Source of the DNA: Thermomonospora catenispora
Lineage (GTDB): Bacteria > Actinomycetota > Actinomycetes > Streptosporangiales > Streptosporangiaceae
Assembly (NCBI RefSeq): GCF_006363815.1
Contig: NZ_RRYT01000002.1
Location: forward strand, 297,757-361,160
DNA length: 63,404 nucleotides
Reading direction: 5' to 3'
A program made the translations under genes and the position numbers. This document shows positions 39,509-45,773 of this stretch, piece by piece. The notes below the pieces were generated by a model. That model was not told where the DNA came from, ran no database searches, and worked only from the letters and a program-made list of their open reading frames with translations. Position 1 is the stretch's first letter; each line of letters starts with the position of its first letter.

Positions 39509-39697
39509 TCAGCCCTCGGCGTTCTTGGGCCTGGGGTCGGCGCTCTGCACGACCTCGAACGTCCACAGCTCCGAGGCGCTCGCCGCCGGGCCGCCGCGGC
39601 CGTGCCCGTGGCCCTCGCCGTCCTGGGCGGCGTGGGAGTGTCCGCGCTGGAAGTCCTGGCTCTGCAGCCACCGCTGGAAGTCCTCTTCGGATCTCCA
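39509..39697 (-). pseudogene. ABM-family monooxygenase gene, 3' fragment
   Basis: Reads WRSEEDFQRWLQSQDF from codon 57 of the original gene, then a His/Gly-rich stretch and the final beta-strand SELWTFEVVQSADP to the stop at 39509. It lacks a start: upstream in frame lies insert DNA with a stop. The fragment continues, in frame, the 5' fragment at 42507-42677, and the two together make a 118-residue antibiotic-biosynthesis-monooxygenase-like protein. It should not be expressed in the present arrangement. Confidence 0.9.
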
Positions 39698-39707
39698 GAG
39701 CAGTGAG
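39685..39707. other. Left junction (att-like) of the insert
   Basis: Host sequence CTTCGGATCT, then core CCA (39695-39697), then insert GAGCAGTGAG. The host side belongs to codons 57-61 of the split gene. Confidence 0.7.
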
Positions 39708-39752
39708 GCTAGATGAAGCTAGCCGAGCTGCGAGGCGGAGGAGGGCTTCGCA

Positions 39753-39881
39753 GTGGGGCAACCGGCAACTCAGACGGAGATAGACGCTTGGGTGAAGAAG
39801 TGGTCGGCTCACATCCCCGAACGTGACGCCGAGTGGGTAGCGGAGCTGGAGAGGATCGTTCGGCTACCTGAGGACGACTGA
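39753..39881 (+). CDS. Small protein of the insert, 42 aa
   Basis: Not recognised. It reads MGQPATQTEIDAWVKKW and ends ELERIVRLPEDD, a charged, Trp-containing helical peptide without membrane segment. GGAGGAGGG lies about 7 nt before the GTG start and a strong GC hairpin follows the stop, so it looks like a complete small transcription unit. It begins 56 bp inside the left end of the insert, where integrase-linked small genes such as excisionases often lie, but it has no visible DNA-binding motif. Confidence 0.6.
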   Translation: MGQPATQTEIDAWVKKWSAHIPERDAEWVAELERIVRLPEDD

Positions 39882-39893
39882 CCACCAAGGCAA

Positions 39894-39915
39894 GGCCCCC
39901 GCTCCGGCGGGGGCC
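39894..39915 (+). terminator. Hairpin after the 42-aa gene
   Basis: GGCCCCCGC (39894-39902) pairs with GCGGGGGCC (39907-39915). A run of T residues occurs further on at about 39932-39938. Confidence 0.65.
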
Positions 39916-39979
39916 TCGGTGTCTCCGGGGACTTTTTTCTTTCGTCGGCCTGGGTGTCGTCTCCAAGCCCGAGCATGCT

Positions 39980-40012
39980 GGAGGCCCCCACCGGGGGGCG
40001 ATGGGGGCCTCC
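39980..40012 (-). terminator. Hairpin after the insert minus-strand unit
   Basis: GGAGGCCCCCA (39980-39990) pairs with TGGGGGCCTCC (40002-40012) across 11 nt, 29 nt beyond the stop of the small membrane-protein gene. Confidence 0.55.
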
Positions 40013-40041
40013 TCGGCGTACCCCTGACAGGCGCCTAGTAC

Positions 40042-40317
40042 CTAGTAGCGGAAGCGGGAGGCGGGTCCTCTGTCCACCCGGTTCCGACTCAACCCACCTC
40101 CCACTGGGGCCCCTCGACCAGGCGCGTACCCTTGGTGACCACCTCCCTTCTGCGCGCGGTGTCTCGCCGGTCTCCGGCGCCGGGGAGTCCCCTCCTTAGC
40201 TCTCCGGCGTATCCATCGGAAGGCCAGCGGGCCTAGATAGGCGAAGAGCGCTCCCCAAGCGGCACCGACCACTAGGGAGGCAAGAGTCACGGCAAGCAGA
40301 TCAGACTGGTAACCCAT
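40042..40317 (-). CDS. Small membrane protein of the insert, 91 aa
   Basis: Unknown function. One or two hydrophobic helices (residues about 4-30, SDLLAVTLASLVVGAAWGAL) are followed by a strongly basic tail of about 55 residues (RRRRPARHRAQKGG). The start ATG overlaps the HATPase stop (TGATG), so the two are translationally coupled. The pairing with an anti-sigma-like kinase suggests a membrane partner for it; this is inference. Confidence 0.65.
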   Translation of the reverse strand: MGYQSDLLAVTLASLVVGAAWGALFAYLGPLAFRWIRRRAKEGTPRRRRPARHRAQKGGGHQGYAPGRGAPVGGGLSRNRVDRGPASRFRY

Positions 40318-40772
40318 CACAGCACCGTCCAGACCGTCTTTCCGCCCTCCGGCCTGGTCTCGTAGCCCATATCCCGGGCAATTTGGGACACAATCATGAG
40401 CCCACGGCCCGATTCCGCCATCGGGATGGCCTTCCGCACCCACGGGATGGCCGGAGAGCGGTCTGTGACCTCGATTCGGAGCCTTTGCTCGCCTGGACCC
40501 GCCGTTTCAGAGGTCACCCGGAAGATGACCATCTCGTTTGGGAAGTAGATCGACTGTTCCCTCACGGCGTTGGTGACCAGTTCAGAGGTCACGAGGACGG
40601 CCTCGTAGGCCAGATCCCCCATCCCCAGCCGTCGAGCCCGGTCTTCGGCGTAGGTGCGGGCTCTACCGACCTCCGAGGGGTCGGTGGTCAGGAACAGATA
40701 TTCGTTGTTCACGCCGGTGGGGTCGGGATCGAGTCTTACGGCGGTGTCTGTGCAGGCTACTGGCTGATTCAT
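40317..40772 (-). CDS. RsbW-like ATP-binding regulatory protein
   Basis: A 151-residue protein with a histidine-kinase-like ATPase fold. The N-box is LVTSELVTNAVREQS, G1 is EVTDRSPAI and G2 is SGRGLMIVSQIA. Proteins of this short type act as anti-sigma or anti-sigma-antagonist kinases and occur beside XRE/DUF397 pairs in the whiJ and abaA loci of Streptomyces. The ATG at 40772 has GGAG 7 nt upstream. Divergent from the XRE gene across an operator-rich gap. Confidence 0.85.
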   Translation of the reverse strand: MNQPVACTDTAVRLDPDPTGVNNEYLFLTTDPSEVGRARTYAEDRARRLGMGDLAYEAVLVTSELVTNAVREQSIYFPNEMVIFRVTSETAGPGEQRLRIEVTDRSPAIPWVRKAIPMAESGRGLMIVSQIARDMGYETRPEGGKTVWTVL

Positions 40773-40787
40773 CGGCGGCTCCAGATC

Positions 40788-40799
40788 GGGTCTAGACCC
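40788..40799. promoter_or_regulatory. GGGTCTAGACCC palindrome before the HATPase gene
   Basis: A perfect 12-bp palindrome 16-27 nt upstream of the HATPase start, close to where its Shine-Dalgarno or transcript start would be. It may be an operator. Confidence 0.4.
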
Positions 40800-40827
40800 A
40801 TCTTGAACAGAAATGCACACTGGGTAT

Positions 40828-40934
40828 CGACAACCTCACTCCTGCGACGGAGCAGGGTCGGCAACCGGGACCTTGGTTGCCGCATAGGGGTCAGTGGTTG
40901 TCGGAGGTTGCGGAGCCGGCTTCGGAGGTTGCGG
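40828..40934. promoter_or_regulatory. Array of GGTTG-type boxes between divergent promoters
   Basis: Two inverted pairs are nested: CGACAACC (40828-40835) with GGTTGTCG (40896-40903), and CGGCAACC (40859-40866) with GGTTGCCG (40875-40882). Two GGTTGCGG copies follow at 40906-40913 and 40927-40934, the last touching the XRE start. This is a strong candidate operator for the XRE protein. Confidence 0.6.
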
Positions 40935-41722
40935 TGGTGGATCGGCCGAGATCCAAGAACTTGCAAGTCTTCGGCGACCAAGTGCGGGCATTTCGGCTGA
41001 ATGCCGGCTGGTCACAGGACCAGCTAGGTAACAAAATCCACGTATCCGGCACCTACATAGGGAAGGTCGAGAGGGGAGAGGTACGGTGCCAGCGCAAGCT
41101 GGCCCAGGCGCTCGACGCCGCCTTCGAACTTCCCAACGCCCTGACCCAGCTCTGGGACAACCTGAACCTGGCCTCCGCCTTCCCTGACTGGTTCGACTGG
41201 TACAGGGTGGAGTCCGGGGCCCGTAAGCTCCGCACCTACCAGTGCTTGGTGGTCTATGGCCTGTTGCAGACGGAGGACTACGCCAGGGCACTGCTCGGTG
41301 GGGACGAGGAGGCGGTGTCCGCACGCATGGAGCGTCAGAAGATCCTCACCAGGGAAGACCCTCCACCTCCTCAGGTAGAGGTGCTTCTCACCGAAGGTGT
41401 GCTCTACAACCCGGTGGGTGGGAAGGAGGTCATGCGCGGCCAGCTTGAGCGGCTGCTGGCCGCCATGGCAGACGGGGTTCGGATCAGGGTCGTGCCGGGA
41501 ATGACCCCACCCGAGGGCAGTGTGGGTGCGTTTGTGATCGCCCAGATGCCCAACCGGAGCGAGTTGGCCTACGTCGAGACCGCCCTTCGAGGGCTGAGTC
41601 TCAGCGAAGCTGAGGACGTAGACACCTTGATCACGGCCTATGATGCGATCGGAGCGCACGCCCTGCCCGTATCGATGACGAGGGATCTCGTCGTCAAGGT
41701 TCTGGAGGAGAGATGGACCTGA
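40934..41722 (+). CDS. XRE-family regulator with DUF5753 domain (WhiJ-like)
   Basis: A 262-residue protein. The helix-turn-helix lies at about residues 15-65 (FRLNAGWSQDQLGNKIHVSG, then IGKVERGEVRCQRKLAQALD). A DUF5753 domain fills the rest (YQCLVVYGLLQTEDYARALL, IRVVPGMTPPEGSVGAFVI). This is the WhiJ class, which controls differentiation or stress loci in Streptomyces together with DUF397 partners. GGAGG lies 5 nt before the GTG at 40934 (8 nt before the alternative GTG at 40937). It overlaps the DUF397 gene by 10 nt. Confidence 0.9.
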   Translation: MVDRPRSKNLQVFGDQVRAFRLNAGWSQDQLGNKIHVSGTYIGKVERGEVRCQRKLAQALDAAFELPNALTQLWDNLNLASAFPDWFDWYRVESGARKLRTYQCLVVYGLLQTEDYARALLGGDEEAVSARMERQKILTREDPPPPQVEVLLTEGVLYNPVGGKEVMRGQLERLLAAMADGVRIRVVPGMTPPEGSVGAFVIAQMPNRSELAYVETALRGLSLSEAEDVDTLITAYDAIGAHALPVSMTRDLVVKVLEERWT

Positions 41723-41904
41723 AGAGCGCCGTCTGGCGCAAGTCCAGCCACAGTGGTGGCAACGGTGGCGACTGCGTGGAGCTGGCCGACCTCACCCCTG
41801 AGGTCGGCATCCGTGACAGCAAGAACCCCGAGGCTGGTCACCTGACGGTGTCCCGCCAGGCTCTGGCCGGCCTCATCGGCCGGATCAAGGCCGACCAGGT
41901 CTGA
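41713..41904 (+). CDS. DUF397 protein (BldB-like)
   Basis: A 63-residue DUF397 protein. The conserved pattern is WRKSSHSGGNGGDCVELADL, then IRDSKNPEAGHLTVSRQALAGL near the end. DUF397 proteins are typically encoded directly after a WhiJ-type XRE gene, as here with a 10-nt overlap, and are thought to modulate it. A perfect hairpin with a T-rich tail follows. Confidence 0.92.
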   Translation: MDLKSAVWRKSSHSGGNGGDCVELADLTPEVGIRDSKNPEAGHLTVSRQALAGLIGRIKADQV

Positions 41905-41919
41905 CCGGCAACCTCCTGA

Positions 41920-41942
41920 GCCCTCCGGCCCAGCCGGAGGGC
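41920..41942 (+). terminator. Terminator after DUF397
   Basis: GCCCTCCGGC (41920-41929) pairs with GCCGGAGGGC (41933-41942) around CCA, followed by TTCTCTCTTG. Confidence 0.75.
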
Positions 41943-42004
41943 TTCTCTCTTGCCCGTGTACGAATGTACGGGAATGTTGAAAGTTCAACTCGATCTTGAA
42001 GAAG

Positions 42005-42034
42005 TTGAAACTTATATCTTTACGCTGGTGTTAT
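42005..42034 (+). promoter_or_regulatory. Promoter candidate of the 129-aa gene
   Basis: TTGAAA (42005-42010) and TGTTAT (42029-42034) are 18 nt apart in an AT-rich stretch. GTTGAA repeats precede it (including GTTGAA-AG-TTCAAC near 41977). Transcription would start a few bases before the GTG at 42045. Confidence 0.5.
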
Positions 42035-42044
42035 CCTGTTTCAG

Positions 42045-42434
42045 GTGTTACGCCCGTTTTCAGGCCGCACCATTGTGGCTATGGTTGGACCAGCTCACCC
42101 CCTTGATCCGGTTAGCGACCGGATAACGTACTACGCGAGTGACTACGGCTACCGTCTGGAGGGGCAGGCGTACGAGGACGGCTGGATCTTCCAGATGAAG
42201 CTTCCCCTCGGGCAGCCTCTCACCCCGGAAGGGATGCCCGACGACGTCACCCGGCTCATCCAGCAACTGAGCAGGGGCGTCTTCTACCACTGCGAGATCA
42301 CCAGGGGGACCTTCTACATAGCTCTATGGGTCCCCGGCCGGGTCTACAAGAAGTACATCGAGGGGGTAATGCCAGAGCCTGTGCGTCCAACCGGGCCGAT
42401 CCAGATCGTGCCGCCCCTGTCCTCGGAACCCTGA
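42045..42434 (+). CDS. Hypothetical protein of the insert, 129 aa
   Basis: Unrecognised. A soluble protein with a high content of aromatic residues (ITYYASDYGYRLEGQAYEDG, then WVPGRVYKKYIEGVMPEP). The middle reads as mixed helix/strand with no catalytic motif that I can name. The start is uncertain: GTG at 42045, or GTG 42075/ATG 42081 in the same frame. It ends before a strong hairpin at the right end of the insert and is presumably cargo. Confidence 0.65.
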   Translation: MLRPFSGRTIVAMVGPAHPLDPVSDRITYYASDYGYRLEGQAYEDGWIFQMKLPLGQPLTPEGMPDDVTRLIQQLSRGVFYHCEITRGTFYIALWVPGRVYKKYIEGVMPEPVRPTGPIQIVPPLSSEP

Positions 42435-42440
42435 CTCCTC

Positions 42441-42475
42441 AGAGCCCTCGAGACCACCCCTCTCTCGGGGGCTCT
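42441..42475. terminator. Hairpin near the right end of the insert
   Basis: AGAGCCCTCGAGA (42441-42453) pairs with TCTCGGGGGCTCT (42463-42475), one G-T pair, across 9 nt. It follows the 129-aa gene. Confidence 0.7.
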
Positions 42476-42496
42476 CCCCTGAGTAGTTGGTCCAAC

Positions 42497-42519
42497 CATC
42501 AGGCTGCCATCGGGTGTAC
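42497..42519. other. Right junction (att-like) of the insert
   Basis: Insert ATCAGGCTG, then core CCA (42507-42509), then host TCGGGTGTAC. The host side encodes codons 53-57 (VYTRW) of the split gene on the minus strand. Confidence 0.7.
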
Positions 42520-42677
42520 ACAAGGTAGCGGTCCGTGCCCTCCACGGGACGCAGCAGCTCGAAGTGCTCGAACCCTTCCGCGGACTCCACCAGGCCCGCC
42601 CGTCCGGCGAACCGGCGTTCCAGCTCGGCCCGCATCTCCTCGCTGACGGTCAGGACGTTGAACTTGACCACCGACAC
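42507..42677 (-). pseudogene. ABM-family monooxygenase gene, 5' fragment
   Basis: Starts at a GTG with AAGGGGGAG about 6 nt upstream and reads SVVKFNVLTVSEEMRAELE, then GFEHFELLRPVEG and YLVYTRW, the normal first half of a ferredoxin-like ABM domain. After codon 57 (W) the frame enters insert DNA and runs to a stop at 42324, giving a 117-residue chimera whose second half has no ABM character. The true C-terminal half is at 39509-39697. The fragment may still be transcribed antisense to the 129-aa gene. Confidence 0.9.
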
Positions 42678-42829
42678 GTGCGCTCCCCCTTCCGTGCGGT
42701 CAGCTCGACCTTACTCACGCTCTTTCCGGATGATCGTCCCCGAACCTCCCCGGCGTCACCATCGTCGGACTCAATAGATCCGGGCCGTGAGAATCCCCCG
42801 TGTTCGGGGCCGTGGGAAGGTGAGGACCG

Positions 42830-44020
42830 TTGAGCACCGACGAGACGGGACATGTCCCGCCCGACCACCAGCAGACCGCTGAATTCCGCGTCAGGAACGA
42901 CGGGCCGACCGGCTCGGACGCCGGAGAGGCCGAGGTCACGATGACCGATCCGCCCTCCGACGAGGAGGAGGCCTCCCGCACCCGCGCCGACTCGGCGGAG
43001 GAGACCGTGGCGGACGCGCCGGCGGAGCGGGTCGAGGACCCGGCGCCCCAGGACGCCCCCGCCAAGGCGGGTCCGTGGACCGAGCAGTTCGGTTCCGAGG
43101 AGGCCCGCCGCGAGGAGGAAGAGGAGGCGACCGCGCCGCATCCGAGCCTGGCCAAGAACACGCCGCCCGCCGCGAGCGTGGTCGTCCAGGCGGCTCAACG
43201 GCCGGAGGAGTCCTCCGCCGCGTCCTCCTCGGCGTCCCCGCCGGCCGCGCAGCCCGCGTCTCCGCCGCCTTCGCCCGGCGGTGCGACCCCGCCCGGCGGC
43301 GTGCCGTCCGCCCCGCCCGTCGCGCCGGCCGCGTCCGCGCATCCGGCTCCGCCGTCCCCGCCGGGAGGGCCCGCGACGCCGGGGAACGCCCGGTCGGGCC
43401 GCCCGCCCAAGGCGCTGCTGCTGACGGCGGGCGCGGTGGCGCTGGTCCTCGTCGTGGCGGTCGTGCTGGGCCTGGCCGCGCGGCCCGGCGGCGACGACGG
43501 GACCGCCGCCCCCCGGCCCACGAACGGCACCGCCTCGGCCGCGCCGCCTGATGAGTCCGCCGCGCCCGATCCCGGCACGCCGCCCGGCGCCGATCCGGCG
43601 CCCACCGAGGCCCCGACGGCCGAGGCCCCCGAGCCCGGCGCCCCGCCGTCCCAGGACGCTCCGCCGTCCCAGGCCGCCCCGCCACGGGCCCCGATCGGGC
43701 CGGTGATGACCGGTGACGGCCTGACCTACCGGCTCGTCCAGCAGGATCCCGGCTACTTCGAGGGCCTGATCGTCATCACCAACCGGGGGAGCGCCCCGAT
43801 CACGAACTGGTCCCTCACGTTCCAGGTCCCCGGGGCGAACGTGAAGAACATCTGGGGCGGCCGGCTGGTGCGCGGCGGGGCGGACGTGGAGATCCGCAAC
43901 CTCGACGGCGCGCCCGCCCTGCAGCCCGGGGCCACCTGGGAGGTGCGGTTCGGCGCCGAGGGGACCCCGACCCAGCCGCGGTACTGCCTGTTCAACGGCC
44001 GCTCCTGCGGATTCCGGTGA
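42830..44020 (+). CDS. Membrane-anchored protein with C-terminal CBM2-like domain
   Basis: A 396-residue protein. About 190 acidic, Pro-rich, disordered residues precede a single membrane helix (LLLTAGAVALVLVVAVVLGL, about 195-216). A Pro/Ala-rich linker of about 60 residues leads to a C-terminal domain resembling a carbohydrate-binding module 2 (TNRGSAPITNWSLTFQVPG, then IWGGRLVRGG and the final LFNGRSCGF). The domain would be outside the cell. No catalytic domain is present, so it may bind polysaccharide or cell wall. The TTG start has GAGGA upstream. Confidence 0.8.
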   Translation: MSTDETGHVPPDHQQTAEFRVRNDGPTGSDAGEAEVTMTDPPSDEEEASRTRADSAEETVADAPAERVEDPAPQDAPAKAGPWTEQFGSEEARREEEEEATAPHPSLAKNTPPAASVVVQAAQRPEESSAASSSASPPAAQPASPPPSPGGATPPGGVPSAPPVAPAASAHPAPPSPPGGPATPGNARSGRPPKALLLTAGAVALVLVVAVVLGLAARPGGDDGTAAPRPTNGTASAAPPDESAAPDPGTPPGADPAPTEAPTAEAPEPGAPPSQDAPPSQAAPPRAPIGPVMTGDGLTYRLVQQDPGYFEGLIVITNRGSAPITNWSLTFQVPGANVKNIWGGRLVRGGADVEIRNLDGAPALQPGATWEVRFGAEGTPTQPRYCLFNGRSCGFR

Positions 44021-44136
44021 CGGAGGGGCCGAGGAGGGGCGGGGCGCGGGCCGTGGACGCCGCGCGGGACGTCGACGGGCGCCTGATTAGGCTTCCAACC
44101 GTTGATGTCCGCTACGGAAACTCACGGGACTGAAGG

Positions 44137-44901
44137 TTGCGTATCGCAAGGTTCTCCACCGGAGACGAGATGTCCTTCGGGGTGGTCGAGGGCGATTCCG
44201 TCGCCGCCATCGCCGCGCATCCGTTCGGGGAGCTGCGGCTGACCGGCGCGCGGTTCGCCCTCGAGGACGTCCGGCTGCTGGCGCCGATTCTGCCCAGCAA
44301 GGTGGTGGCGATCGGAAAGAACTACGCCGAGCACGCCCGCGAGATGGGCGGCGAACCGCCCGCCGAGCCGGTGATCTTCTCCAAGCCGTCCACGTCCGTG
44401 ATCGGCCCGGGGGAGGCCGTGGCCTATCCGAGCAAGATCACCCAGCGGGTGGATTACGAGGGCGAGCTGGCGGTGGTGATCGGCCGGATGTGCCGGGAGG
44501 TGCCCGCCTCCCGGGCTCGGGACGTGATCCTCGGCTACACCTGCGCCAACGACGTCACGGCCCGGGACCTGCAGCAGCGCGACGGGCAGTGGACGCGGGC
44601 CAAGGGCTTCGACACCTTCTGCCCGCTGGGGCCGTGGATCGAGACCGAGACCGACCCCGCCGACCTGGCCATCACCACCACGGTGAACGGCGAGGTCCGC
44701 CAGTCGGCGCGCACGTCGGAGCTGATCCACTCCGTCCCGGCGTTGATCGAGTACGTCAGCCAGGTGATGACCCTGCTGCCCGGCGATGTGATCTTGACCG
44801 GCACCCCGGCCGGAGTGGGTCCGTTGAAGGTCGGCGACGAGGTCTCGGTGACCGTGGAGTCGATCGGCACGCTGACCAACCGCGTGGCGGAGCGGGACTG
44901 A
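44137..44901 (+). CDS. Fumarylacetoacetate hydrolase family protein
   Basis: A 254-residue enzyme of the FAH/HpaG superfamily that cleaves or hydrates 2-oxo acids. Conserved motifs are AIGKNYAEHAREMGGEPP, the metal ligand glutamates in DYEGELAVVIG and TCANDVTARDLQ. ILTGTPAGVGPL marks the C-terminus. The start is TTG; no usual spacing Shine-Dalgarno is visible. Such genes often lie before gltX in actinobacteria; here the tRNAs follow instead. The precise substrate is unknown. Confidence 0.88.
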   Translation: MRIARFSTGDEMSFGVVEGDSVAAIAAHPFGELRLTGARFALEDVRLLAPILPSKVVAIGKNYAEHAREMGGEPPAEPVIFSKPSTSVIGPGEAVAYPSKITQRVDYEGELAVVIGRMCREVPASRARDVILGYTCANDVTARDLQQRDGQWTRAKGFDTFCPLGPWIETETDPADLAITTTVNGEVRQSARTSELIHSVPALIEYVSQVMTLLPGDVILTGTPAGVGPLKVGDEVSVTVESIGTLTNRVAERD

Positions 44902-45076
44902 GGTCCCGGCTCCGCTCCTCGGCCGTTCGGCCGACCCGGTGGCGCTCCGGCCGCTCCCGGGAGGCCGTCGGCCGGGCTCGCGCATCCCGAGAGGCCGTAT
45001 TCGCCGGTCGAACGGGATGCCGACCGCATGGGGGCGCCGGCCCGGTGAGGGAGCCCGGAGGGGGCGGGTAATCGTT

Positions 45077-45106
45077 TTGGTAGCCGCACCCGAAGTCCGG
45101 TAAGCT
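45077..45106 (+). promoter_or_regulatory. tRNA-Gln promoter candidate
   Basis: TTGGTA (45077-45082) and TAAGCT (45101-45106) are 18 nt apart, about 40 nt before the tRNA. The tRNA-Glu gene has the same -10 sequence. Confidence 0.5.
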
Positions 45107-45147
45107 TCTCAGCCGTGAGCGGGGCTCAACGAGCCCGGCGCCCACAC

Positions 45148-45219
45148 TGGGGTATGGTGTAATCGGCAGCACGACTGATTCTGGTTCAGTTAGTCTAGGT
45201 TCGAGTCCTGGTACCCCAG
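45148..45219 (+). tRNA. tRNA-Gln (CTG anticodon)
   Basis: A 72-nt cloverleaf. The acceptor TGGGGTA pairs with TACCCCA, with discriminator G at 45219. The anticodon arm is ACTGA-TTCTGGT-TCAGT, giving anticodon CTG, and the T-arm contains GGTTCGAGTCC. No CCA is encoded. Charging through GatCAB (this window) and thiolation by MnmA are expected in actinobacteria. Confidence 0.97.
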
Positions 45220-45289
45220 CTCCGGGTCGGCCCGGTGAGCGGCTCACCGGACCACCTTCTCCGCCCGAGAAACGTCTCGCGAGAGGCGA

Positions 45290-45319
45290 TTCGAGGAAAG
45301 AGAAAAGATCCGATAAGCT
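45290..45319 (+). promoter_or_regulatory. tRNA-Glu promoter candidate
   Basis: TTCGAG (45290-45295) and TAAGCT (45314-45319), spaced 18 nt, lie 45 nt before the tRNA. Confidence 0.45.
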
Positions 45320-45363
45320 GGCCGAGGCCAGAGCGGGAAACCGCAAAGGCCGATACCAGGTAG

Positions 45364-45436
45364 GCCCCCGTCGTCTAGTGGCCTAGGACGCCGCCCTCTC
45401 AAGGCGGTAACGGCGGTTCGAATCCGCTCGGGGGTA
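45364..45436 (+). tRNA. tRNA-Glu (CTC anticodon)
   Basis: A 73-nt cloverleaf. The acceptor GCCCCCG pairs with CGGGGGT (first pair G-T), discriminator A at 45436. The anticodon arm is CCGCC-CTCTCAA-GGCGG with anticodon CTC; the T-arm has GGTTCGAATCC. It follows tRNA-Gln by about 145 nt and has its own promoter. Confidence 0.97.
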
Positions 45437-45443
45437 CGACAGA

Positions 45444-45478
45444 AACCGCGGGTCGGGACAGGGTCCCGACCCGCGGTT
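45444..45478 (+). terminator. tRNA-Glu terminator, 16-bp perfect stem
   Basis: AACCGCGGGTCGGGAC (45444-45459) pairs perfectly with 45463-45478 around AGG, then CGTTTT. Confidence 0.85.
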
Positions 45479-45773
45479 CGTTTTCCGCGGCTGCTCGCGT
45501 CCGCCTGCGCTCATCGGCGGCCACGAGCCCCGTCCGACCTCGCACGAGCCGGGCCTTGCATGGCCACGGCGTCGTCCGGTCCGGCCGGCCCGACGCCGTT
45601 CCGCCCGGCGGGGCCGGTCGCGGCCGGCGCCGTGCGGAGGGCTCTCGCCGCGGGACGAACGTGGGACGGACCGGGATGGAGAGGCCGGTGCCGCCCGAGC
45701 CGACGGGACGGGAGGGCGGGCACCGGCCGGTGCGGAGCGATCGGGCGCCGCGCCCGGCGGCGCCCGACGGGGC
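45479..45773. other. Gap between the tRNA terminator and the CoA-transferase genes
   Basis: No gene is supported. It holds the 3' flank of the minus-strand CoA-transferase operon. Open frames are low-complexity artefacts. Confidence 0.4.

Larger units (their letters stand above)
39695..42509. mobile_element. 2.8-kb insert splitting an ABM gene, no recombinase gene
   Basis: The insert lies between matching CCA triplets at 39695-39697 and 42507-42509, which interrupt the TGG codon 57 of the host gene (read on the minus strand). Removing the insert joins the halves in frame. Base composition is visibly less GC-rich than the surroundings. Contents, in order: a 42-aa gene, two hairpins, a two-gene minus-strand unit (small membrane protein, HATPase), a divergent XRE-DUF5753/DUF397 pair, and a 129-aa gene. 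No integrase, transposase, relaxase or replication gene is visible. The precise join at a 2-3 bp core resembles serine-integrase insertion. Confidence 0.85.

Noticed and set aside
39695-42509. A transposon or insertion sequence
   Set aside because: There is no transposase, no terminal inverted repeat and no clear target duplication beyond the 3-bp core. The site is inside a coding gene with the reading frame kept, more like site-specific recombination.
42324-42677. An intact 117-residue ABM monooxygenase
   Set aside because: Only the first 57 codons are ABM-like; the rest is insert DNA. The real second half lies at 39509-39697.
45148-45436. tRNA genes as attachment sites of an integrated element
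   Set aside because: No integrase gene and no partial tRNA copy were seen near either tRNA.
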